The notes under the pieces were generated by a model. The model worked only from the letters and a program-made list of their open reading frames with translations. It ran no database searches and was not told where the DNA came from. DNA of 5,425 bases, taken from contig JAEMTX010000131.1 of assembly GCA_016462055.1 (NCBI GenBank), positions 1 through 5,425 of the forward strand. The letters run 5' to 3'. Positions 1-5,425 of this stretch are shown here, piece by piece. Position 1 is the first letter of the stretch; each line of letters opens with the position of its first letter. Source of the DNA: Acidimicrobiia bacterium (GTDB lineage: Bacteria > Actinomycetota > Acidimicrobiia > Acidimicrobiales > Acidimicrobilacustridaceae). Made by a program: the position numbers and the translations under genes.

Positions 1-1344
1 GCAGGACTGCTCGATCGCACCGAGTTCATCCCGATCGTCGATGGCGAACGCCGCATGATCGGCCCGTTCGACGTCGAATTCATTCCCGTGACGCACTCTG
101 TTCCCCACGGCATTGCAACGGTGTTTCATACGCCTCAAGGCGTCATCTTGCACACCGGCGATTTCAAGCTCGATCTGACTCCGGTCGACGGCCGCCTCAC
201 TGACCTCGCTCGAATTGGCGCAATTGCTTCCACCGAAGGCATTCGTCTCCTTCTCTCCGACAGCACTAATGCTGAGGAGCACGGACACGCAGCATCGGAA
301 ACTTCAGTAGGTGCTGTGCTCTACGACTTGTTCCATCGCTATGAGGGTCGGCGCATCATCACGACCTGCTTCGCCAGTCACATTCACCGTGTGCAACAAA
401 TTGCCGATGCAGCGATTTCCTTCGATCGGGTCATCGCCACCATGGGAATGTCGATGAAGAAGAACGTTCGCATGGCTCGCGAAATGGGACTTCTCAACAT
501 TCCTGAATCGCGCCTCATGGATATCGCCGATGTCGGTGACCTTCCCCCCGAAAAAGTGTGCGTCATCTCCACCGGATCTCAAGGTGAACCGATGTCGGCG
601 CTTGCGCTCATGGCGGCAAATGAAAACCGCTGGCTTACCCTGAGCGACACCGACGTCGTCATCATGAGTTCGCACCCCATTCCCGGAAACGAAACCGATG
701 TTTCCAAGGTGATCGATGGTTTGGTGCGGGCAGGGGCTGAAGTTGTTCACTCCGGAATCTCTGACGTGCACGCTTCTGGTCACGCCAAAGCAGAAGACCT
801 CAAGATGTTTTTGTCCATCGCTCGACCTGAGCACTTCGTACCCGTGCATGGCGAGTATCGCCATCTCGTTGCCCATGCAAAGTTGGCTCGCCAGATGGGC
901 GTGGCTGCCTCGAAGATCATTGTTTGCACCGACGGCGACCAGGTCACCCTCGACGACACTGGGTTGCGTCCAACTGCGCAGGTCCCATCGGGCTACCTCT
1001 ATGTCGACGGCATCATGGGCGATGTGGGTAGCAGTGTCTTGCGTGATCGGCGGGTCCTGGCCGAAGAGGGCGTGGTTGTGATCATCGTCGGCGTCGACAT
1101 CGAACACGGCACCACGATGATTGGTCCGGAAATCGTTACCCGGGGCTGGGTCCATGCTCCTGAGGCCGAAGACCTCCTGGACGAATGCGCCGAAGTCGTC
1201 CGAGTAGCCATCGCGGATCTTTTCCGCAATGGACGCACCGATATCGAAAATGTGCAACGGGTAGTTCGTCGGGCCGCGGGCCGATTCGTGAGCGATAAGA
1301 CCAAGCGCCGGCCGATGATCGTGCCCGTCGTGATGGAAGCCTGA
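1..1344 (+). CDS. rnj: Ribonuclease J (5' end outside window)
   Basis: Cytoplasmic metallo-beta-lactamase/beta-CASP nuclease that acts in mRNA decay and rRNA maturation, as endonuclease and 5'-3' exonuclease. The frame is open from base 1 and gives 447 residues; the family is usually about 550-560, so roughly 110 N-terminal residues, including the HxHxDH metal motif, lie upstream. Visible by window codon: HSVPHG (32-37), HTGDFKLD with metal-ligand Asp54, DSTNA in the SDSTNAEEHG stretch, the beta-CASP region with TCFASHIHRVQQIA, STGSQGEP (190-197), SSHPIPGNE, then HASGH (257-261; HVSGH is commoner) and VPVHGEYRH (280-288), which binds the RNA backbone or metal in RNase J. The C-terminal domain ends in a basic RRPMIVPVVMEA tail typical of the family. 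The ATG at base 55 falls inside the catalytic domain and is not the start. bioB follows after 43 nt on the same strand. Identification is secure; function is from the family. Confidence 0.96.
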   Translation, partial: AGLLDRTEFIPIVDGERRMIGPFDVEFIPVTHSVPHGIATVFHTPQGVILHTGDFKLDLTPVDGRLTDLARIGAIASTEGIRLLLSDSTNAEEHGHAASETSVGAVLYDLFHRYEGRRIITTCFASHIHRVQQIADAAISFDRVIATMGMSMKKNVRMAREMGLLNIPESRLMDIADVGDLPPEKVCVISTGSQGEPMSALALMAANENRWLTLSDTDVVIMSSHPIPGNETDVSKVIDGLVRAGAEVVHSGISDVHASGHAKAEDLKMFLSIARPEHFVPVHGEYRHLVAHAKLARQMGVAASKIIVCTDGDQVTLDDTGLRPTAQVPSGYLYVDGIMGDVGSSVLRDRRVLAEEGVVVIIVGVDIEHGTTMIGPEIVTRGWVHAPEAEDLLDECAEVVRVAIADLFRNGRTDIENVQRVVRRAAGRFVSDKTKRRPMIVPVVMEA

Positions 1345-1387
1345 CCGGCTTTCGCCTAATGGGGTTCGGCCGCGTACCCTTTCGCCC
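1345..1387 (+). promoter_or_regulatory. Candidate bioB promoter, possibly giving a leaderless mRNA
   Basis: The 43-nt gap between the RNase J stop and the bioB ATG has no convincing Shine-Dalgarno sequence before the ATG. It does contain TACCCT at 1375-1380, a TANNNT actinobacterial -10 hexamer ending 7 nt before the ATG. Transcription normally begins 6-8 nt after the hexamer, which puts +1 at or next to the A of the start codon (1388). The best -35 match at normal spacing is poor (TTCGCC, 1351-1356, 18-nt spacer), so the promoter rests mostly on the -10. Leaderless genes are common in actinobacteria. The alternative is read-through from rnj with SD-independent reinitiation. Confidence 0.4.
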
Positions 1388-2455
1388 ATGCCTGATGTCC
1401 CCGTCACTCTGACGCCGAAAGCCCTCGTTGAAATCCGTGAGCGGCTGACCCCCCAAGCAGCCCGAACCGCGATTCGTGCCGCCGGAGTCGCCCTTCTTGA
1501 CGAACACCGTCAGCTCACGCTCGCCGAACTCGCCGAACTCGCCGACGTTCCCGATTCAGCGGTTCCCACGCTTGCATCACTTGCGCACGAGGTTCGACTT
1601 GAGTGGTGCGGCGACACGGTTGAAGTTGAAGGCATTCTTTCGGCTAAGACGGGCGGCTGTCCCGAGGACTGTCACTTCTGCAGTCAGTCGGCGAAGTTCG
1701 AATCACCGGTGCAGGCCATGCCATTTCTCGATACCGCTGATGTTCTGGCAGCTGCGCGCGAAACCGCAGCGCTTGGTGCAACCGAGTTCTGCATCGTGTT
1801 GGCGATTCGTGGTCCTGATGAACGAACGATGGACCGCATCTGCGAACTCGTTCCTCTTGTTCAACAAGAGGTGGGTCTCAACGTTGCGGTGAGCGCTGGG
1901 ATTGTCACTGAAGCGCAGGCAAAGCGTTTGGCCGAAGTTGGCGTGCATCGTTACAACCACAATCTTGAAACTGCTGAATCATTCTTCGAAAATGTCGTGA
2001 CCACGCACACCTGGGCTGAACGTTTCGATACGTGTCAGCTCGTGCGCGATCAGGGGATGGAGTTGTGCTGCGGTGTGTTGCTCGGAATGGGCGAATCTGT
2101 CGACCAGCGCATTGAACTCATCGGTCAGTTGCGTGCGCTTGAGCCGGCCGAGGTGCCGCTCAACTTCCTCAACCCTCGCCCGGGCACCCCATTCGCCGGC
2201 CTTCCGCTTACCGAACCGCTCGAAGCTATTCGTTGGATTTCGCTGTTCCGGCTTGGGCTGCCATCGGTCATTCTTCGTTATGCGGGTGGTCGCGAGGTAA
2301 CGCTGCGCGAACTCCAAGCTCTAGGACTTACCTCGGGAATCAATGCGCTCATCGTCGGCAACTACCTGACGACATTGGGTCGCTCGCCCGAAGAAGATTT
2401 GCAGATGTTGTCTGATCTTCAGATGCCGATCGGCGCGCTGTCCAAGGCCATCTGA
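1388..2455 (+). CDS. bioB: Biotin synthase (radical SAM), BsaP-associated actinobacterial type
   Basis: Catalyses the last step of biotin synthesis: two radical SAM steps insert sulfur from an auxiliary Fe-S cluster into dethiobiotin. The product has 355 residues, normal for an actinobacterial BioB with a helical N-terminal extension (about 1-70). Key residues: radical-SAM cysteines in GGCPEDCHFCSQS (C91, C95, C98); TEFC with C135, matching E. coli Cys97; YNHNLET (189-195) near the substrates; MELCCG with C227, matching Cys188; PLNFLNPRPGTPF (257-269); and LRYAGGRE with R297, matching cluster ligand Arg260. Oddity: the strand matching E. coli LEACMTLG reads LNVAVSAG, so the Cys128 ligand is Ala167. 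Extra cysteines lie at 74, 151, 216 and 228. The start is the first ATG after the rnj stop and suits the expected N-terminus; an ATG at 1394 is out of frame. bsaP follows after 2 nt, so co-transcription is very likely. No other bio genes are in the window. Function is from the family; the ligand change comes from my manual alignment. Confidence 0.97.
   Translation: MPDVPVTLTPKALVEIRERLTPQAARTAIRAAGVALLDEHRQLTLAELAELADVPDSAVPTLASLAHEVRLEWCGDTVEVEGILSAKTGGCPEDCHFCSQSAKFESPVQAMPFLDTADVLAAARETAALGATEFCIVLAIRGPDERTMDRICELVPLVQQEVGLNVAVSAGIVTEAQAKRLAEVGVHRYNHNLETAESFFENVVTTHTWAERFDTCQLVRDQGMELCCGVLLGMGESVDQRIELIGQLRALEPAEVPLNFLNPRPGTPFAGLPLTEPLEAIRWISLFRLGLPSVILRYAGGREVTLRELQALGLTSGINALIVGNYLTTLGRSPEEDLQMLSDLQMPIGALSKAI
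1520..1546 (+). repeat. Three tandem 9-bp units inside bioB
   Basis: The unit CTCGCCGAA occurs at 1520-1528 and 1529-1537, then as CTCGCCGAC at 1538-1546. It encodes LAE-LAE-LAD (BioB residues 45-53) in the N-terminal helical extension, before the radical-SAM core. The unit length is a multiple of three, so gain or loss of a copy keeps the frame. It may be simple helix-coding redundancy. Confidence 0.7.
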
Positions 2456-2457
2456 AC

Positions 2458-2637
2458 ATGCCCGACGCGTATTGCCGATGGTGCGGCACCGCGCTTGATG
2501 TTCATCCTGATCTCGTCTGTCGGCGCGAACTCGATCCGCCGCGGTTCTGCCCCGAATGCGGTCGACGCTTACGCGTGAAGGTGCATACCGCTGGTTATGA
2601 GGCCGCGTGTCGCGACCACGGCCCGCTCCCCGACTAA
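2458..2637 (+). CDS. bsaP: Biotin synthase auxiliary protein BsaP (Rv1590-like), 59 aa
   Basis: A small Cys-rich protein starting at an ATG 2 nt after the bioB stop. A weak SD-like AAGG (2444-2447) lies 10 nt before the ATG inside bioB, suggesting translational coupling. The product begins MPDAYCRWCGTALD and has six cysteines: C6-x2-C9, C21, C31-x2-C34 and C51, with DPPRFCPECGRRLRVKV in the middle and CRDHG near the end. This resembles a zinc-ribbon or Fe-S knuckle protein. I recognise the 'RFC/YCPxCGRR...V.V...G..A.C..HG' pattern as that of M. tuberculosis Rv1590, named BsaP, which mycobacterial BioB needs to convert dethiobiotin to biotin; homologues sit beside bioB in many actinobacteria. 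No signal peptide or membrane segment, so cytosolic. Its stop codon overlaps that of the convergent lipase gene. The family call rests on position, size and remembered motif, not on a search. Metal or cluster content cannot be told from sequence; a generic zinc-ribbon protein is the alternative. Confidence 0.86.
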   Translation: MPDAYCRWCGTALDVHPDLVCRRELDPPRFCPECGRRLRVKVHTAGYEAACRDHGPLPD

Positions 2638-2646
2638 TTCTTGGGG
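2628..2646. other. Short hairpin spanning two overlapping stop codons
   Basis: CCCCGA (2628-2633) can pair with TTGGGG (2641-2646), giving a 6-bp stem with one G-U pair in the plus-strand RNA (A-C mismatch on the other strand) and a 7-nt loop (CTAATTC) that contains both convergent stop codons. Neither strand has a following U-run, so this is not a canonical intrinsic terminator. It is the only structure I see at this convergent junction. It may be chance. Confidence 0.25.
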
Positions 2647-3887
2647 CAGGACTGGACAACGGCGCCATCGGGACGAATCGCGTCGGGCATGGGCTTGCCT
2701 GCGAATCGATCACCAATCCAGGTCATCATCGAGCTGAACGAGGGCGCAATCACGCCTGCGTGTGATTGACCAGCAAAGACCCAGCGCTGTTCTACTTGAC
2801 CGATCTTGCACAATTGATCAAAGAGAAGCGCTGAAGATGCGACAGGGATTTGTTCATCGTCGCCGCCGTGGATGATAAGCAGCGGTGCGGGAATCGGAAT
2901 AGTAAATGCGCCCGGGTCGTTATTGGTGAGAAGGAGGTTCCACTCGGGGACCGATGCTGGATCTGCGAGCTGGAGCGAAGAGAGGTCAACGCCTGCAGAT
3001 GCTTTCCCGAGTTCGCCTGTGCACATTGTGTCGACGTTCGAGAGGAACTTGAGACCCGCTGGTGTGAGGACTTTGTCGAGCGGCGCGTTGGTGTCGCCGG
3101 CAGCAGCATTCAGGCCAGCTCCCGCCATGAGGATGTAGTACTTGAAGGGGCTTGTCTGGAGCGCTGTATTGATAAGCAACAACTGGGAGGGCGGTGCCCC
3201 GGCGACAACTCCTTTGAGGTTGAGGTCGGGTGCGTAAGCCTCGGCATCGTGACCGGCAAACATCGCAGCGTGACCGCCTTGCGAATGACCCCACACCACA
3301 TAGTTCTTTGAAGCGTTGGCTCCCGGGAAAACCTGAGCGGCCTTCACGATGTCGAGCGTGCCGTAGGCCTCGCTATTTCCAGAGATGTATGGATGACGTC
3401 CCGGTGTGCCGAGACCTTCGTAGTCAGTCCCGACGACGAGGTAACCAGCATCAAGAAGAGGATTTACGAGTTTCGTAAAGTCGTCGGGCTTCAGCGAAGG
3501 TGCACACGAATCGGCGATTCCCGTCGTTCCGTGGGCCCACGTGATCACTGGCCAACCTCCACTTGGTGGAGTTCCATTTGGGATTGCGATCAGGCCGGTG
3601 ACCGCGATCGTGACACCCAGTTCTGAAATCGACGTGTACATCACTCGTGACATGGCCCCGTTCAAGCCGACGAGAGCGACAGGTTCGGATTTAAGAATCG
3701 TGCCGGAAGATGACTCAGGAAGTGGATTGGGCACTGCGTAGAAATCCGGAAGGTCGGGAGAACCTTTGGTTGTCGCCGACGAGTTGCCTGATCCTGAAGA
3801 CGAATTCGATGAACTCCAGAAAAAGCCGAGAGCGACAATTCCGAGCACGGCACTAAGAACGATCGCAACGAGGCGATTCCGGGGCAT
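2634..3887 (-). CDS. Secretory lipase (LIP) family alpha/beta-hydrolase, membrane-anchored or exported
   Basis: Predicted extracytoplasmic ester or lipid hydrolase of the LIP family (Candida antarctica lipase A type); the substrate is unknown. From ATG 3887 the product has 417 residues, normal for the family. Residues 1-24 are two Arg followed by a hydrophobic run ending ALGFFW: a signal peptide or uncleaved anchor, with no lipobox Cys and no clear AxA site. A Ser/Gly/Asn-rich linker follows (25-43). Hydrolase features: oxyanion-hole motif WAHGTTG (117-123); DYEGLG (155-160); nucleophile Ser202 in VVWGHSQGGHAAMF; AGAPPSQL (229-236); acid Asp344 in HGGDDEQIP; His376 in AGQSHAGV. Cysteines at 128, 289, 360 and 414 could form disulfides. 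The start is set by a strong SD, AGGAGAGG (3902-3895), 7 nt before the ATG; the frame stays open upstream but only antisense to ftsK. The gene stands alone, convergent with bioB-bsaP and divergent from ftsK. Family secure; anchoring inferred. Confidence 0.9.
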   Translation of the reverse strand: MPRNRLVAIVLSAVLGIVALGFFWSSSNSSSGSGNSSATTKGSPDLPDFYAVPNPLPESSSGTILKSEPVALVGLNGAMSRVMYTSISELGVTIAVTGLIAIPNGTPPSGGWPVITWAHGTTGIADSCAPSLKPDDFTKLVNPLLDAGYLVVGTDYEGLGTPGRHPYISGNSEAYGTLDIVKAAQVFPGANASKNYVVWGHSQGGHAAMFAGHDAEAYAPDLNLKGVVAGAPPSQLLLINTALQTSPFKYYILMAGAGLNAAAGDTNAPLDKVLTPAGLKFLSNVDTMCTGELGKASAGVDLSSLQLADPASVPEWNLLLTNNDPGAFTIPIPAPLLIIHGGDDEQIPVASSALLFDQLCKIGQVEQRWVFAGQSHAGVIAPSFSSMMTWIGDRFAGKPMPDAIRPDGAVVQSCPKN

Positions 3888-3894
3888 TGGTGGT

Positions 3895-3902
3895 CCTCTC
3901 CT
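3895..3902 (-). promoter_or_regulatory. Strong ribosome binding site fixing the lipase start
   Basis: On the minus strand AGGAGAGG lies 7 nt before the ATG at 3887, close to the ideal anti-SD match and spacing. It decides for this ATG over the upstream in-frame extension, which would start at 4214 inside the ftsK coding region. Confidence 0.85.
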
Positions 3903-3914
3903 GAAGATGAGAGG

Positions 3915-3920
3915 ACGATA
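3915..3920 (-). promoter_or_regulatory. Candidate -10 of the lipase promoter
   Basis: Minus-strand TATCGT fits the actinobacterial TANNNT -10. A start near 3908 would leave a leader of about 20 nt carrying the SD. The hexamer 17 nt upstream is a run of C with no -35 character, so recognition would need an activator or a -10-driven sigma factor. Weak evidence, but the position is sensible. Confidence 0.35.
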
Positions 3921-3922
3921 GT

Positions 3923-3944
3923 TCCCCTCTTGGCCAAGGGGGGA
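3923..3944. promoter_or_regulatory. 22-nt near-perfect palindrome, candidate operator
   Basis: The left arm TCCCCTCTTGG (3923-3933) and right arm CCAAGGGGGGA (3934-3944) are reverse complements at 10 of 11 positions (mismatch 3928/3939), with no spacer. Uninterrupted dyads of this size are typical binding sites for dimeric regulators. It lies just upstream of the candidate lipase -10, where the -35/spacer region would be, and about 51 nt upstream of the candidate ftsK -10, so it more likely acts on the lipase. No regulator gene is adjacent. Chance symmetry in G/C runs is the alternative. Confidence 0.45.
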
Positions 3945-3994
3945 GCGGCGGAGCGCAGATTTCGGTGATCCGCACCATCCTCCGATGATTTGGG

Positions 3995-4000
3995 TATCCT
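3995..4000 (+). promoter_or_regulatory. Candidate -10 of the ftsK promoter
   Basis: TATCCT fits TANNNT and is preceded by GGG. A start near 4007 would give a leader of about 40 nt before the GTG at 4048. No good -35 is seen at 16-18 nt upstream. Some ftsK promoter is expected here because the gene upstream is divergent. Confidence 0.35.
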
Positions 4001-4047
4001 CATAGGCGGCGAGCGGAGAAGGGGCCACGTCAGGAACGCGTACGCCT

Positions 4048-5425
4048 GTGGCCTTAAAACAGAGTTCTCCCAAACGATCGACCACCAAATCCTCGGCGAA
4101 AGCTGGAGCACGGTCGTCTTCGTCGCGCAAGGCGCCTTCCCGCAACGCCAGTGCGAAGAAGCCCGCGGCCAAGCGAGGTTCGGCTGCGCCCAAGGGTCGC
4201 TCAGCGGCGGCCACTCACCGTTCCGCGCCTGGTCCAGTCCGTGAAGCATTCACTGGTCATGGTCATGACGTATGGGGGGTCGCGCTCATCGCTCTTGGGC
4301 TGTTGACCGCCCTCGGCGTCTACGGCAACCTCGCTGGTCCGCTCGGCCGCGGTCTGGCGGAGGTTGCCGGTGCATTGATCGGAGGACTTCGTGTCTTCCT
4401 TCCACCGGTGCTTGTCGTTGGTGGTGCGTTGTTGCTACGTGGTCCTCGTGACGATCAGGGAACTCCGCGTTTCTCCGCCGGCCGTCTTGGCGTCGGTGTT
4501 GTCTTGATCTTCGTGGCAGTCGCCGGTTTGTTGCATCTGACTAAAGGCCGTCCTGAATTTGGAATGCCACTCGAGGATTTCATTGCCGCAGGCGGTTATA
4601 TCGGTGCTCTTGTTGGTACCCCGCTCGAAAAAGCGCTCGCAGTTTGGGGCGCCACTTTGGTGTTCGTTGCATTGATCGTTGTTGGACTTGTTGTTGCTAC
4701 CGGCGTTTCGGTGCGAGTTGCTGCTCGTAAGACCGCTGATGGCGTGAAGCCCGTGCAGGGAGCAATGAAGCGCAGCATGGGTTCGTTGTTTGAACTCAAG
4801 AGTGAAGATGCTGACGATGTCGAGAGGGACGAACCAATCGTTCCCATTTTGTACGACGGCGGCTCCACTATTGAGGCTGACTGGGGCGACGACGCCGAGC
4901 CGATGCTCACAGAACTCATTGATCCCGATGGCGAACCCGCCGATTCATTCGACGAAGAATCTCTTCTGTTTGTCGCTGGGTCTGATGATGACCCAGTTGC
5001 CGATGAACTCGATATTCATGTACCAACTGGCGATGAGCCTCCGGCTAAAGCGGAACAACTCACGATGCCTTTGGCGAAGGAACGCAAAGTCAACTGGAAA
5101 CTTCCATCGCTCAAGATGCTCGACCGCAGCGTCGCGCAGCAAGTCGATAAGAAGATGGTTGAAGACCGAGGCCGTCTTCTCGAAGCAGCACTCGCCGAAC
5201 ACGGGGTGCACACCAAGCTTGTCGGAATGGTTGTTGGTCCGACCGTTACTCGTTATGAACTTGAACTTCTCCCTGGCGTAAAAGTTTCAAAGGTCACGAG
5301 TCTGCATAAGGACATTGCGTACGCGATGGCCTCGCCCGATGTTCGCATTCTCGCCCCGATTCCGGGCAAGCAGGCCATCGGTGTTGAAGTGCCGAATGAC
5401 AATCGACAGTTGGTTGCAGTCGGCG
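4048..5425 (+). CDS. ftsK: DNA translocase FtsK/SpoIIIE, N-terminal part (3' end outside window)
   Basis: Septum-anchored DNA pump that clears and segregates chromosome ends at division. 459 codons are visible; the family is usually about 750-900, so the RecA-like motor with Walker A/B and the gamma domain lie beyond the edge. In order: a Lys/Arg/Ser/Ala-rich cytoplasmic tail (1-70); membrane segments at about 76-92, 113-130, 147-163 and 197-219; a strongly acidic Asp/Glu-rich linker (about 250-345); then the alpha domain from about 352, with VDKKMVEDRGRLLEAAL, VVGPTVTRYELELLPGVK, KVTSLHKDIAYAMAS and RILAPIPGKQAIGVEVPN. I chose GTG 4048: it is the only ATG/GTG/TTG between the in-frame stop at 4003 and the basic tail, and AGGAA (4032-4036) lies 11 nt upstream. 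An internal ATG at 4564 would remove three membrane segments. Divergent from the lipase gene. Family identity is secure; the exact start is fairly sure. Confidence 0.95.
   Translation, partial: MALKQSSPKRSTTKSSAKAGARSSSSRKAPSRNASAKKPAAKRGSAAPKGRSAAATHRSAPGPVREAFTGHGHDVWGVALIALGLLTALGVYGNLAGPLGRGLAEVAGALIGGLRVFLPPVLVVGGALLLRGPRDDQGTPRFSAGRLGVGVVLIFVAVAGLLHLTKGRPEFGMPLEDFIAAGGYIGALVGTPLEKALAVWGATLVFVALIVVGLVVATGVSVRVAARKTADGVKPVQGAMKRSMGSLFELKSEDADDVERDEPIVPILYDGGSTIEADWGDDAEPMLTELIDPDGEPADSFDEESLLFVAGSDDDPVADELDIHVPTGDEPPAKAEQLTMPLAKERKVNWKLPSLKMLDRSVAQQVDKKMVEDRGRLLEAALAEHGVHTKLVGMVVGPTVTRYELELLPGVKVSKVTSLHKDIAYAMASPDVRILAPIPGKQAIGVEVPNDNRQLVAVG

Noticed and set aside
304..1407. Long minus-strand open frame (367 codons) opposite RNase J
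   Set aside because: It is fully antisense to a clearly conserved gene, has His/Asp/Arg-heavy composition typical of a reverse-frame shadow, and shows no recognisable domain.
2601..2622. Possible terminator hairpin around GTCGCGAC near the end of bsaP
   Set aside because: The stem is only about 4-5 bp, lies inside the coding region and has no U-run.
2850..3311. Plus-strand open frames opposite the lipase
   Set aside because: Cys/Arg-rich shadow translations with no domain, on the strand opposite a complete catalytic-triad hydrolase.
3888..4214. Upstream in-frame extension of the lipase to an ATG at 4214
   Set aside because: The extension runs antisense to ftsK and would bury the signal/anchor sequence inside the protein. 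A strong SD precedes the ATG at 3887.
4254..4270. GGTCAT direct repeat and GTCATGAC palindrome
   Set aside because: Very short, inside the ftsK coding region (Gly-His codons), with no regulatory context.
4564..4566. Internal ATG as ftsK start
   Set aside because: It would remove three of the four membrane segments and the basic tail seen in related proteins.
4790..5281. Plus-strand open frame of 163 codons overlapping ftsK in another frame
   Set aside because: The ftsK frame here carries the conserved alpha-domain motifs; the alternative translation has no family features.
1..5425. tRNA/rRNA genes, CRISPR arrays, insertion sequences, attachment sites, riboswitches
   Set aside because: I read both strands and the two intergenic gaps and saw no clover-leaf, regular repeat-spacer, transposase or long-leader structure that would support any of these.

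Overview
The window reads as a chromosomal segment of an actinobacterium (Actinomycetota) with moderately high GC. Three things point there: an actinobacterial-type RNase J, a biotin synthase with the 'PLNFLNPRPGTPF' style of active-site loop and a tiny Cys-rich partner gene directly behind it, and an FtsK/SpoIIIE translocase with a long Lys/Ser/Ala-rich N-terminal tail. RNase J and FtsK are often near neighbours in actinobacteria. I cannot place the organism below phylum level. There are no mobile elements, CRISPR arrays or RNA genes that I can support.

Layout: (1) 1-1344 (+), the 3' three quarters or more of an RNase J gene, cut by the left edge. (2) 1388-2455 (+), biotin synthase bioB, 43 nt after RNase J, with a TANNNT promoter element placed so that the mRNA could be leaderless. 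(3) 2458-2637 (+), a 59-residue, six-cysteine protein 2 nt after bioB, which I identify as the biotin synthase auxiliary protein BsaP (Rv1590-like). (4) 2634-3887 (-), a membrane-anchored or secreted alpha/beta-hydrolase of the secretory lipase (LIP) family. It converges on bsaP so tightly that the two stop codons overlap. (5) 3888-4047, a 160-nt divergent intergenic region with a 22-nt near-perfect palindrome upstream of the lipase. (6) 4048 to the right edge (+), the N-terminal part of ftsK (GTG start, four membrane segments, acidic linker, start of the alpha domain); the ATPase motor lies outside the window.

The most interesting unit is bioB-bsaP. This BioB keeps the three radical-SAM cysteines, but the residue matching E. 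coli Cys128, one of the three Cys ligands of the sulfur-donating [2Fe-2S] cluster, is alanine, and no cysteine lies on that strand. BsaP has been shown in mycobacteria to be required for BioB activity, so an auxiliary-cluster site lacking a ligand and a Cys-rich partner in the same transcript form a coherent, testable system. The lipase and ftsK look functionally unrelated to it.
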